Positions 7,635-16,195 are shown, numbered from the stretch's first letter. The stretch is 16,195 bases of DNA from JBBSVE01 sp038233815 (GCA_038233815.1 JBBSVE010000068.1:1-16195), one strand, 5' to 3'. Numbers and translations are program-made. Notes: a model not told the origin generated them from the sequence alone.

Positions 7635-8654
7635 TCAGCCCCAGCAGAGCTTCAGCCCTTCGGCCGAATCGATCGACTTCACACCATCCACCGGCTTGTC
7701 TGTGACAAGCTCGACGCCGGTGTCGAAGAAGTTCTTGCCTTCGGTCATCTTGGGCTTGGTGCCGTCCTTGGCGAAGGCGCCGATCGCCTCCATCCCTTTC
7801 GAGGCCATCAGCAGCGGATATTGCTGCGAGGTGGCGCCGATCACGCCTTCGGACACGTTTTTGACACCCGGACAGCCGCCGTCGACCGACACGATGGTCA
7901 CGCCGCCGTCCATGCCGACGGCCTTCAGCGCCTGATAGGCGCCCGCCGCCGCAGGCTCGTTGATCGTGTAGACGAGGTTGATGCCGCTGTCCTTGGAAAG
8001 CAGCGTCTCCATCGCCTTGCGGCCGCCCTCTTCGTTCCCGGCGGTGACTTCATGGCCCACGATCCGGGGGTCCGTCTCGTCGCCCCATTTCGCCTTGTCG
8101 CCCAGATCGATCCCGAAGCCTTCGAGGAAGCCCTGATCGCGCAGCACGCCCACCGTCGGCTGCGACACCGCAAGGTCGAGCATCGCGATCCTGGCGTCGC
8201 CTGCCTTGTCGCCCATCGAGCCCTTGGCCCATTCGCCGATCAGGCGTCCGGCCTCGAAATTGTCGGTGGCAAAGGTCGCGTCGGCGGCCGTGATCGGGTC
8301 GAGCGGCGTGTCCAACGCGATCACGAGGATGCCTGCATCACGCGCCTTCTGCACCGACGGCACGATCCCCTTGGGGTCCGAGGGTGTGAGCAGGATGCCC
8401 TTGGCCCCGTTCGCGATGCAGGTCTCGATCGCCGCGACCTGGCTTTCGCTGTCGCCGTCGATCTTGCCGGCATAGGTGTTCAGCGTGATGCCCAGTTCCT
8501 TGGCCTTGGCCTGCGCGCCCTCCTTCATCTTGACGAAGAACGGGTTGGTGTCGGTCTTGGTGATCAGGCAGGCATTCATGCCCTGCGCGTGGACGAGCGT
8601 GGCACCCGTCATCGCAACGAGGGCCAGCGCGGAGCCGGCGAGAAGTCTTTTCAT
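7635..8654 (-). CDS. frcB: Periplasmic sugar-binding protein, FrcB-like
   Basis: This is a 339-residue secreted binding protein of the Peripla_BP_4 (RbsB-like, type I fold) class. A signal peptide covers residues 1-23 and ends VHA-QG. The mature protein starts with NACLITKTDTNPFFVKMK, close to the Frc-type proteins I know from alphaproteobacteria, and continues with GDSESQVAAIETCIANGA, the ligand-contact loop VIALDTPLDP and the later VSVDGGCPG. The start at 8654 is fixed by GGAGG four bases upstream and by the signal peptide; an in-frame GTG at 8822 would hide the signal. The expected ligand is a monosaccharide such as fructose, ribose or mannose. Its position next to glpD also allows a polyol. 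The promoter must lie in the divergent region up to 9037. Confidence 0.9.
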   Translation of the reverse strand: MKRLLAGSALALVAMTGATLVHAQGMNACLITKTDTNPFFVKMKEGAQAKAKELGITLNTYAGKIDGDSESQVAAIETCIANGAKGILLTPSDPKGIVPSVQKARDAGILVIALDTPLDPITAADATFATDNFEAGRLIGEWAKGSMGDKAGDARIAMLDLAVSQPTVGVLRDQGFLEGFGIDLGDKAKWGDETDPRIVGHEVTAGNEEGGRKAMETLLSKDSGINLVYTINEPAAAGAYQALKAVGMDGGVTIVSVDGGCPGVKNVSEGVIGATSQQYPLLMASKGMEAIGAFAKDGTKPKMTEGKNFFDTGVELVTDKPVDGVKSIDSAEGLKLCWG

Positions 8655-9037
8655 GTTTCCTCCCAGAAACTGTTGCGCAGCCGAACGCTGCGGGATCCCG
8701 ATAGGCATGGCCGCGGGACTGTTTACAGGGAACATGATTCGATCCCTCAGGTCAATTATCCGCACAAGGGCGGCGCCGGAATGCCCACGGTTCGGCGCGG
8801 GACGGATCGTCGGGCGCGCCACGCGATCGGTGCAGCAGTGCGGTCATGCCGTCGTGATCCCGGATTGCGACGAAGAGAAGTGGTCGGCGGTGGTGATCGA
8901 CCATTGCCGGGACAGGAAAATTCAGAATGCGTCGCCGTCAAGACAGGACGAGAGCGATCATTTCCCTTCTGCTCTGCGCGCGCACGCGCTAAGTCCTCCT
9001 CCACCGAAGGACACGAACAAGGGGATGGACGGACCAC
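8655..9037. other. Divergent intergenic region, frcB / glpD
   Basis: This 383-bp stretch has no convincing gene on either strand; open frames through it have no ribosome site and no recognisable protein. It must hold the promoters of the sugar transporter (minus) and glpD (plus). A TTGACC at about 8751-8756 on the minus strand could be a -35, but no good -10 follows. AGGGA and TCCCT arms, 11 bases apart, flank the sequence near 8727-8747 and are a weak operator candidate. I saw no clear DeoR/GlpR-type or LacI-type operator. The glpD ribosome site is weak. Confidence 0.6.
8659..8663 (-). promoter_or_regulatory. Ribosome binding site of the sugar-binding protein gene
   Basis: GGAGG on the minus strand, four bases before the ATG at 8654. 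It selects the start that exposes the signal peptide. Confidence 0.8.
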
Positions 9038-10618
9038 ATGCGCTCAGACCTGCCCGCATCGGTCGACCTTTTCGTCATCGGCGGCGGCATCAACGGCTGC
9101 GGCATCGCGCGGGATGCGGCGGGACGCGGCCTCTCCGTCATGCTGGCGGAGATGGACGATCTGGCCTCCGCCACGTCATCGGCCTCTACCAAGCTCTTTC
9201 ACGGCGGTTTGCGTTACCTCGAATATTTCGAGTTCCGGCTGGTCCGCGAGGCGTTGATCGAGCGGGAGGTGCTGCTCCGCGCCATGCCGCACATCGCGTG
9301 GCCGATGCGGTTCGTGCTGCCCTACCACAAGGACATGCGGTTCGAGGCGGAGACGCCGACCTCGAAGCTTCTGGCCACCTTCATGCCGTGGATGCGCGGT
9401 CGCCGCCCGGCGTGGCTGATCCGCTTCGGGCTGTTCCTTTACGACACGCTCGGCGGGCGCAAGATCCTGCCCGGCACCACGACGCTGGACCTCGCCTCCG
9501 ATCCCGCCGGTCGCCCGCTTCAGCCCCGCTTTGCCCATGCCTATGAATATTCCGATTGCTGGATCGAGGATTCGCGTCTGGTGGCCCTCAACGCCCGCGA
9601 TGCCCGAGCGCGGGGTGCGACCATCCTCACCCGAACGAAGGTTCTGGGCGCGCGACCGCACGATGGCGCGTGGGAGGTGGAGATCGAAGGCAACGACGGC
9701 CCCCGGACGGTGCGCGCGCGGATGCTGGTCAATGCGGGCGGGCCGTGGGTCGGCGACATCATCCACAGCACGCTGGGGCTGAATACGCGCGAAGGGGTGC
9801 GGCTGGTGCGGGGCAGCCACATCATAACGAAGCGGCTCTACGATCACGACAAGTGCTACTTCTTCCAGGGCACCGACGGGCGGATCATTTTCGCCATTCC
9901 CTACGAGACGGATTTCACCCTGATCGGCACCACCGACAAGGAGCATCCCGACCCGTCCGTGCCCCCCGTCTGCACGCCGGAGGAACGGGCCTATCTGCTG
10001 CGCTTCGCCTCCGAATACTTCCAGAAACCCGTGACCGAAGCCGACGTGGTGCGGACCTATTCCGGCGTGCGCCCGCTCTATGACGACGGGGCGAGCAGCG
10101 CCACCGCCGCCACGCGCGACTATACGCTGAAAGTGGATGCGTCCGCCGGTGCCCCGGTCCTCAACGTCTTCGGGGGGAAGATCACGACCTACCGCAGGCT
10201 CGCCGAACATGCGCTGGCGAAGATCGCCCCCGTGCTGGGCGTGACCGGGGGCGCATGGACCGCCGGCGCCCCGCTGCCCGGCGGCGATTTTCCTGTGGGC
10301 GACGTGGAGCGTCTGATCGCATCCTTGCAGGGCGGCCATCCCTTCCTCGACCCGCGCACGACCCGGCGGTTGATCCGCGCCTATGGCACCGAGGCGGCCG
10401 AAATGCTGAGCGCAGCCACCACGGCCGCTGACCTCGGCCAAGACTTCGGCGCGGGCCTCACGGAGCGCGAGGTGTGCTGGCTGATGGACCGCGAATTTGC
10501 CCGGCGGGCGGAGGATGTGGTCTGGCGGCGCAGCAAGCTCGGCCTGCGCCTGTCGGCGGAGGAGATCCTGGCTCTCGACGGCTGGATGCAGGCGCGCGCG
10601 GGCCGGTCCCTCGCATAG
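9038..10618 (+). CDS. glpD: Aerobic glycerol-3-phosphate dehydrogenase
   Basis: This 526-residue FAD flavoprotein at the inner membrane oxidises sn-glycerol-3-phosphate to dihydroxyacetone phosphate and passes electrons to quinone. The FAD-binding fold is at the N-terminus (FVIGGGINGCGIARDAAGRG), followed by the family segments SSASTKLFHGGLRYLEYFEF and VRGSHIITKRLY. The second FAD-contact segment is VFGGKITTYRRLAEHAL near 385-400, and an alpha-helical C-terminal domain (DAO_C) ends at WMQARAGRSLA. It is slightly longer than the E. coli enzyme (501 residues). Only a weak GGAC ribosome site precedes the ATG. It works with the glycerol kinase downstream, although 415 bp and a hydrolase gene lie between. 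Identity is firm. Confidence 0.96.
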   Translation: MRSDLPASVDLFVIGGGINGCGIARDAAGRGLSVMLAEMDDLASATSSASTKLFHGGLRYLEYFEFRLVREALIEREVLLRAMPHIAWPMRFVLPYHKDMRFEAETPTSKLLATFMPWMRGRRPAWLIRFGLFLYDTLGGRKILPGTTTLDLASDPAGRPLQPRFAHAYEYSDCWIEDSRLVALNARDARARGATILTRTKVLGARPHDGAWEVEIEGNDGPRTVRARMLVNAGGPWVGDIIHSTLGLNTREGVRLVRGSHIITKRLYDHDKCYFFQGTDGRIIFAIPYETDFTLIGTTDKEHPDPSVPPVCTPEERAYLLRFASEYFQKPVTEADVVRTYSGVRPLYDDGASSATAATRDYTLKVDASAGAPVLNVFGGKITTYRRLAEHALAKIAPVLGVTGGAWTAGAPLPGGDFPVGDVERLIASLQGGHPFLDPRTTRRLIRAYGTEAAEMLSAATTAADLGQDFGAGLTEREVCWLMDREFARRAEDVVWRRSKLGLRLSAEEILALDGWMQARAGRSLA

Positions 10619-11033
10619 GGGTGCTTGCATGACGCGGGAGCGATGGGGCGAGCCCGAAAATCGACCACCGCAGGATCCGGGGACCAAATGCTATCCATGC
10701 CTTCGAAGGACCGTGCAGACGGCAAGACGGGGAGAGGTTGCATTTCCCGATACAGGTCGGACGGCGTCTCACGCGCGCAAAGGTCGCTGGTGGCGGCTCG
10801 TGAGTGGGACGATGGGGGAAGGATCGGACGCGCAATACCGGTTCGTTCGACCTTCTTCCCGCTGATGCGCTTGCAGGCCTGAGACGATCTGACCGCGAGC
10901 CGGAGGCAATGAACGGTACAAGGGCAAACCATCCCACGCTCGATCCCGTTGGTAGCGGACACCCGGCATCCCGGTTTGCGTGGCCGTGCGTTCCGGGCTA
11001 TCGTTCGGCAACGCCTCATATCAGGAGCCTGTC
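10619..11033. other. Gene-free stretch between glpD and the hydrolase gene
   Basis: This is 415 bp with no supportable coding region. Short frames of 70-120 codons exist on both strands, but they overlap one another, are rich in Arg and Ser, and lack ribosome sites and recognisable motifs. No hairpin followed by a T-run was found after glpD. The right end contains the candidate promoter of the hydrolase gene. A small RNA or a decayed gene cannot be excluded. Confidence 0.55.
10976..11004 (+). promoter_or_regulatory. Candidate promoter of the hydrolase-glpK unit
   Basis: TTGCGT (10976-10981) and TATCGT (10999-11004) are separated by exactly 17 bases, about 30 bp before the ATG at 11034. Each box matches the sigma-70 consensus at 4 of 6 positions. 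Prediction only. Confidence 0.35.
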
Positions 11034-11873
11034 ATGACCCGCATCCTCGCCCTCGCCGCTGCCGCATCGCTCGTTGCAGCGTCCACACAGGCGGCGGAGG
11101 TGAAGCTCTGGCGGCTCGACTGTGGCAATATTCAGGTCAACGATCTCAACCTCTTCAATGACACGCAGGCCTATACCGGGCAGAAGAAGGCGCTGGTGGG
11201 AAGCTGCTATCTCGTCAAGCACGACGCCGACTATCTGCTTTGGGACACGGGCCTGCCGGCCGCACTGAAAGGCGCGGCGCAGGACCCAGACGCAGGCTTG
11301 GCGCCGACGCTCAAGGCCGACATCCCCTCGCAGTTGGATGAGATCGGCGTGAAGCCCGCCGATATCGGCCGCGTGGGCATCAGCCACTATCATTTCGACC
11401 ATACCGGACAGGCCCCCGATTTTCCCGACGCCACGCTGATCATCGCGGCCAAGGACATCGACACGTTGAAGATGGAGCCGCTGCCTGCTTATGCGGAAGG
11501 TTTCGCCGACCCCAAACCGCTGGAGCACTGGATCTCCGGCGGCGGCAAGGTGCAGGCGGTAACGGGCGACACGGACATTTTCGGCGACGGCACGGTGACC
11601 ATGCTTCAGATGCCCGGCCACACACCGGGGGAAACGGCGCTTCTGGTCCGGCTCGCCAAGACCGGCCCGGTGCTCCTGTCCGGCGACGTGGTCCATTTCG
11701 CGGAGCAACTGGACAATGACGGCGTGCCGACCTTCAACTATGACCGGTCGGAGACGCTGGCCTCCATCGACCGGCTCAAGAAACTGGTGGCCAACACCGG
11801 CGCCCTTCTGGTGATCCAGCACGATCCGCGCGATATCGCAAAGCTTCCGGCCTTTCCGGCGGCGGCGGACTGA
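11034..11873 (+). CDS. Exported metallo-beta-lactamase-fold hydrolase, AHL-lactonase-like
   Basis: This is a 279-residue zinc hydrolase with a signal peptide (about 1-20, ending STQA-AE), so it acts in the periplasm or outside. The metal motif HYHFDH is at 118-123, with H196 in MPGHTPGE, the bridging D218 in LSGDVV and H263 in IQHDPRD. This spacing matches the AiiA/AttM group of N-acyl homoserine lactonases. The catalytic tyrosine that follows the bridging Asp by three residues in AiiA appears to be H221 here. Start choice: AGGAG at 11023-11027 precedes the ATG at 11034; the in-frame ATG at 10980 is rejected because it would bury the signal peptide and overlap the promoter. glpK follows after 41 bp, probably in the same operon. 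The substrate could be a lactone, a phosphoester or another ester. Fold sure, substrate unknown. Confidence 0.88.
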   Translation: MTRILALAAAASLVAASTQAAEVKLWRLDCGNIQVNDLNLFNDTQAYTGQKKALVGSCYLVKHDADYLLWDTGLPAALKGAAQDPDAGLAPTLKADIPSQLDEIGVKPADIGRVGISHYHFDHTGQAPDFPDATLIIAAKDIDTLKMEPLPAYAEGFADPKPLEHWISGGGKVQAVTGDTDIFGDGTVTMLQMPGHTPGETALLVRLAKTGPVLLSGDVVHFAEQLDNDGVPTFNYDRSETLASIDRLKKLVANTGALLVIQHDPRDIAKLPAFPAAAD

Positions 11874-11914
11874 ACCCCGGACCGCGCGACGATGCTGACC
11901 GGAGGAGGGCAGAG

Positions 11915-13399
<1,485 letters not shown>

Positions 13400-13404
13400 C
13401 CCGG

Positions 13405-13451
13405 GGCAGGCTGCGATGTCTCGTTCCGCCCACCGCCTGCCGCGCCGGAAC
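13405..13451 (+). ncRNA. Possible pseudoknot in the tupB leader
   Basis: In the 146-bp gap between glpK and tupB, GGCAGGC (13405-13411) can pair with GCCTGCC (13435-13441). GTTCCG (13423-13428), inside that loop, can pair with CGGAAC (13446-13451) beyond it. The geometry is that of an H-type pseudoknot, or two exclusive stems. It could be a regulatory leader for tup, part of a glpK terminator, or chance in GC-rich DNA. No known riboswitch class was recognised. Confidence 0.25.
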
Positions 13452-13545
13452 AACCCGGACCCTCCAGAACCCGCGATCCAGTAGCGATGACCCGCGCCAT
13501 GCCCCTTGCCGACCCGATGCCTCGCCCGTTCCAGTGGACGCCTGC

Positions 13546-14250
13546 ATGAACGACATCCTGACCGGTCTCGGGCAGGCCGCACGCCTCGTTGTCACCCTCG
13601 ACCCGGAGCTGGTGGAGATCACGGGCCTGTCGTTGCGGGTGACGCTGGGGGCCACGATCATCGCCGCGCTGATCGGCCTGCCGGTCGGGGCGTTCCTCGC
13701 CATCAGCCGGTTTCGCGCGCGCCGGACGGTGATCGCGCTGGTGAACGCGCTGATGGGGCTGCCGCCGGTGGTGGTGGGGCTGGTGGTCTATGTGCTTCTG
13801 TCGCGCTCCGGTCCGCTGGGGGTGCTGGGGCTGCTCTTTACGCCGACGGCCATGGTGGTGGCGCAGGTCATCATCATCACGCCGATCGTGGCCTCGATCG
13901 CGCATCAGGCGATCCGGGAGCTGTGGGCGGACTACCATGACCTCCTCGTGTCGCTGAACGCCTCGCCCCGCCAGCGCGTCGTGGCGCTGCTCTGGGACGG
14001 CAGGCGGGCGCTTCTGACCGCGTCGCTGGCGGGTTTCGGCCGGGCCATCGGGGAGGTGGGCGCAATCATGATCGTGGGGGGCAACATCGACCACGCGACC
14101 CGCGTGCTGACAACGGCCATCGCGCTGGAGACGGGAAAGGGCGCGTTCGGCATGGCGCTGGCGCTGGGTTTCGTGCTGATCGCGCTGGCCATCGCGGTCA
14201 ACCTCACCGTCCATGTCCTGTCGCGCACCGAGCGGGGGAGCCGCTGGTGA
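13546..14250 (+). CDS. tupB: Tungstate ABC transporter permease
   Basis: This is a 234-residue inner-membrane permease of the ModB/TupB class with about five to six hydrophobic segments (about 28-52, 64-86, 95-120, 155-178, 200-226). The cytoplasmic EAA-type loop that touches the ATPase lies at about 136-165. The protein has the length and the segments GLPPVVVGLVVYVLLSRSGP and GRAIGEVGAIMIVGGNI known from TupB proteins. The open frame extends upstream to 13240 inside glpK, but the protein similarity starts at MNDILTGLG, so the ATG at 13546 is chosen despite a weak ribosome site. The GTG of tupC overlaps its TGA. Assignment to tungstate rests mainly on the partner TupA; molybdate or another oxyanion is possible. 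Confidence 0.88.
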   Translation: MNDILTGLGQAARLVVTLDPELVEITGLSLRVTLGATIIAALIGLPVGAFLAISRFRARRTVIALVNALMGLPPVVVGLVVYVLLSRSGPLGVLGLLFTPTAMVVAQVIIITPIVASIAHQAIRELWADYHDLLVSLNASPRQRVVALLWDGRRALLTASLAGFGRAIGEVGAIMIVGGNIDHATRVLTTAIALETGKGAFGMALALGFVLIALAIAVNLTVHVLSRTERGSRW

Positions 14251-14960
14251 CCGCCATCCTGCCGCTCGCAATCGAGGGCATCAGCCTGCATCGCGGGGGG
14301 CGGCGCATCCTCGGCCCGGTGTCGTGGCGGCTCGACGGGCACGGCATCACGATCCTGATGGGGCCGAACGGATCGGGCAAGACCAGCCTCCTGCGCGCGA
14401 TCCATGGGCTGGAGCGGGTGCGCGAGGGGCATCTGCATTGGGCCGCGCCGGAGGATATCGTGCGGCGCGGGCAGACGTTCGTGTTCCAGACCCCGATCCT
14501 GATGCGCCGGTCGGTCTGCGACTGCATCGCCTATCCCCTGCGGCTCGACGGCGTTGCGCGCGCCGAGGCCCGCGCCCGCGCGGCCGAGATCGGGGCGCGC
14601 GTCGGCCTTTCGGGCCTTTTGCAGCAACCCGCCGAAACGCTGTCGGGCGGCGAGAAGCAGAAGCTGGCGCTGGCCCGTGCGATGATCCGCGCGCCGCAAC
14701 TTCTGCTGCTGGACGAGCCCTGCGCGAGCCTCGACCCGCGTGCCACCGCCGCAATCGAGACGGTGCTGCGGGGTGCCGCCGCCGCTGGCACCCGGATCGT
14801 CATGTCGACCCACGATGCGGGGCAGGCGCGCAGGCTTGCCGACGATATCCTTTTCCTGCACGACGGCCGTTTGACAGATGCCGCCCCGGCCCGCGCATTC
14901 TTCGACGGTCCCCGTTCGCCCGAAGCCACAGCACATATGGAAGGAGTGCTTCTGCCATGA
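14247..14960 (+). CDS. tupC: Tungstate ABC transporter ATP-binding protein
   Basis: This 237-residue cytoplasmic ATPase drives the TupB permease. All motifs are present: Walker A GPNGSGKTS, Q-loop FVFQTPILMRRSV, signature LSGGEKQKLALARA, Walker B LLLLDEPCASLD and the switch histidine in MSTHD. The QTPILMRRSV segment is typical of tungstate ATPases. It lacks the extra C-terminal TOBE domain of ModC, which fits TupC. It begins at a GTG overlapping the tupB stop by GTGA and ends overlapping the tupA start by ATGA, so the three genes are translationally coupled. Confidence 0.9.
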   Translation: MTAILPLAIEGISLHRGGRRILGPVSWRLDGHGITILMGPNGSGKTSLLRAIHGLERVREGHLHWAAPEDIVRRGQTFVFQTPILMRRSVCDCIAYPLRLDGVARAEARARAAEIGARVGLSGLLQQPAETLSGGEKQKLALARAMIRAPQLLLLDEPCASLDPRATAAIETVLRGAAAAGTRIVMSTHDAGQARRLADDILFLHDGRLTDAAPARAFFDGPRSPEATAHMEGVLLP

Positions 14961-15766
14961 CACCCACCCTGAGATCCCTCGTCTTTGCACTCAGCGCCCT
15001 GCTCAGCGCAGGGACCGCGCAGGCCGAGGACCTGAAGCTCGCCGTCACCACCTCGTTCGCCAACTCCGGTCTGGCGGAGGTTCTGCTGCCCGAGATCGCC
15101 AAGGACACCGGCCTCAACGTCCAGTTGCTGATCGTAGGCACCGGGCAGGCGCTGGAACTCGGGGCCAACGGCGACGTGGATGCGGTCCTCGTCCATGCCC
15201 GCGCGGCGGAGGACAAGTGGCTCGCCGCAGGCAACGGCACCCATCGGCGCGAGATCATGTATAACGATTTCGTCCTGATCGGGCCCAAGGGGGACCCGGC
15301 GGGGGTAAAGGCGGCAGACAGCGCCAAGGCGGCGATGACCGACCTCGACAAGGCCAGGGCGCCGTTCGTGAACCGGGGCGACGACAGCGGCACCGATAGC
15401 AAGGAGCGCAGCCTCTGGAAGGCAGCCGGGATCACGCCGGAGGGCGACTGGTATCGCTCGGTCGGGCAAGGCATGGGGGCCGCGCTCAACACCGCGGCGG
15501 GGATGGATGCCTATATCCTGTCGGACCGGGCGAGCTGGCTAAACTTCGGCAACAAGGGCGGTCTGGCGCTGCTTTTCGAAGGCGATCCCGCGCTTTTCAA
15601 CCAGTATGCCTATCTGCCGGTCAACCCGAAGAAATACCCGTCTGTCGATGCCAAGGGGGCAGAGGCGCTGGAGGCATGGCTCACTTCCGACCGCGCGAAG
15701 TCGCTGATCGACGGCTACAGAATCGCAGACCAGCAGCTCTTTCACTTCAACGCAAAGCCGATGTGA
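14957..15766 (+). CDS. tupA: Tungstate-binding periplasmic protein
   Basis: This is a 269-residue secreted binding protein that delivers tungstate (WO4) to TupBC. A signal peptide covers residues 1-23 and ends AQA-ED. The oxyanion-binding motif TTS (31-33, in AVTTSFANSGL) and the family segment NRGDDSGTDSKE (139-150) are present; both are hallmarks of TupA rather than ModA. The segment IMYNDFVLIGP around 100-110 and the later SDRASWLNF also match the family. The gene is last in the tupBCA unit and ends 10 bp from the convergent AEC gene. An upstream in-frame open frame from 14213 lies inside tupB and tupC and is not coding. Binding preference for tungstate over molybdate is inferred from family. 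Confidence 0.92.
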   Translation: MTPTLRSLVFALSALLSAGTAQAEDLKLAVTTSFANSGLAEVLLPEIAKDTGLNVQLLIVGTGQALELGANGDVDAVLVHARAAEDKWLAAGNGTHRREIMYNDFVLIGPKGDPAGVKAADSAKAAMTDLDKARAPFVNRGDDSGTDSKERSLWKAAGITPEGDWYRSVGQGMGAALNTAAGMDAYILSDRASWLNFGNKGGLALLFEGDPALFNQYAYLPVNPKKYPSVDAKGAEALEAWLTSDRAKSLIDGYRIADQQLFHFNAKPM

Positions 15767-15776
15767 CGGGCGCCCC

Positions 15777-16195
15777 TCACGGCAGGAGGTGCAACCACCC
15801 CCATGCCGTGAGAATCGACACGGTCGTCGCCAGAAGAACAGTCGACGCGGCGACCCGTCGCGCAGCACCATACATGTTGGCGAAGATATAGGCGTTGACC
15901 CCGGGCGCCATCGCCGCCGTCACAACGGCCGATCGCATCTGGTCGATGTTGAGGTGAAAGACGAATCGTCCCAGCCCGTAGGTGATTGCCGGATGAACCA
16001 CGAGGCAAAGTGCTGCGGCCATCAGGATCGTCTTCCCGTCGCCCTCGGGCCGGTAGCGGTTAAGGACCCCGCCGAGGCCGAACAGCGCCGCGGGGATCGC
16101 CGCCCGGACCATCAGATCCACTGCCGACCAGAGTGCCGAGGGAAGCGGCAACCCCGTCAGGTTCACCGCAAATCCCAGCACGATGCCCAGGACAA
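15777..16195 (-). CDS. AEC-family transporter, C-terminal part (cut by window edge)
   Basis: The C-terminal 139 or so residues of an inner-membrane carrier of the auxin efflux carrier (AEC) family lie here. The reading frame stays open to the right edge, so the N-terminal half is outside the window. Visible are several hydrophobic helices and the family segments DLMVRAAIPAALFGLGG and MAPGVNAYIFANMYGAARRV, the latter near the characteristic last part of AEC proteins. The protein ends WGWLHLLP. Members carry organic acids such as malate or malonate, but the substrate cannot be told here. The gene is convergent with tupA and has no evident link to it. Confidence 0.85.
   Translation of the reverse strand, partial: VLGIVLGFAVNLTGLPLPSALWSAVDLMVRAAIPAALFGLGGVLNRYRPEGDGKTILMAAALCLVVHPAITYGLGRFVFHLNIDQMRSAVVTAAMAPGVNAYIFANMYGAARRVAASTVLLATTVSILTAWGWLHLLP

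Noticed and set aside
8655..8822. GTG at 8822 as start of the sugar-binding protein
   Set aside because: The signal peptide and a strong GGAGG both point to the ATG at 8654.
8476..9546. Open plus-strand frame of 356 codons spanning the frcB/glpD gap
   Set aside because: It overlaps frcB antisense and glpD in another frame; the intergenic part has no ribosome site or recognisable domain.
9176..10687. Open frame of 503 codons on the minus strand opposite glpD
   Set aside because: Antisense shadow; glpD on the plus strand has full-length family similarity.
10625..10882. Possible 85-codon gene after glpD
   Set aside because: No ribosome site, no motif, competing frames of similar size on both strands.

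Overview
The window is about 16 kb of very GC-rich DNA (roughly two thirds G+C by eye) with tightly packed genes and long open antisense frames. It looks like an alphaproteobacterial chromosome, most likely Rhodobacterales. The main support is the gene content (Frc-type sugar ABC transporter, AefR-like TetR with EmrAB, TupBCA) and an intergenic GC-rich repeat at about 5640-5696 that resembles elements I recall from Rhodobacteraceae genomes. The genus cannot be given from sequence alone. No rRNA, tRNA, CRISPR, insertion sequence or phage gene was seen.

Layout: (1) 88-2102, plus strand: an OmpR/PhoB-type response regulator and its sensor histidine kinase, overlapping by an ATGA. (2) 2108-5628: a drug-efflux module. 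A DHA2 14-TM MFS pump (EmrB type) and its HlyD-type adaptor (EmrA type) are on the minus strand, divergent from a TetR/AefR regulator. The 137-bp promoter region between them holds two near-identical 20-bp palindromes, the probable operators. (3) 5710-8654, minus strand: a monosaccharide or polyol ABC importer of the Frc/Rbs class, in the order binding protein, permease, ATPase, with a strong hairpin after the binding-protein gene. (4) 9038-13399, plus strand: aerobic glycerol-3-phosphate dehydrogenase (glpD), a 415-bp gene-free stretch, an exported metallo-beta-lactamase-fold hydrolase of the AHL-lactonase-like group, and glycerol kinase (glpK). (5) 13546-15766, plus strand: a complete tungstate ABC importer tupB-tupC-tupA with translational overlaps, preceded by a short leader with a possible pseudoknot. 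(6) 15777 to the right edge, minus strand: the C-terminal part of an AEC-family (auxin efflux carrier-like) transporter, cut by the window edge.

How the parts may work together: GlpK and GlpD convert glycerol to glycerol-3-phosphate and then dihydroxyacetone phosphate, feeding electrons to quinone. The divergent Frc-type transporter is the only solute importer next to them; no GlpF or GlpSTPQV uptake gene is present in the window, so it may bring in glycerol or a related polyol or sugar (inference). The periplasmic hydrolase between glpD and glpK is the least expected member. The efflux pump is probably repressed by the TetR protein and de-repressed by its substrates. The tungstate importer presumably supplies a tungsten or molybdenum enzyme encoded elsewhere.

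Most of the window is ordinary metabolism and transport. The points most worth a second look are the twin TetR operators, the exported lactonase-like protein inside the glycerol genes, the assignment of the Frc-type transporter, and the possible RNA structure ahead of tupB.
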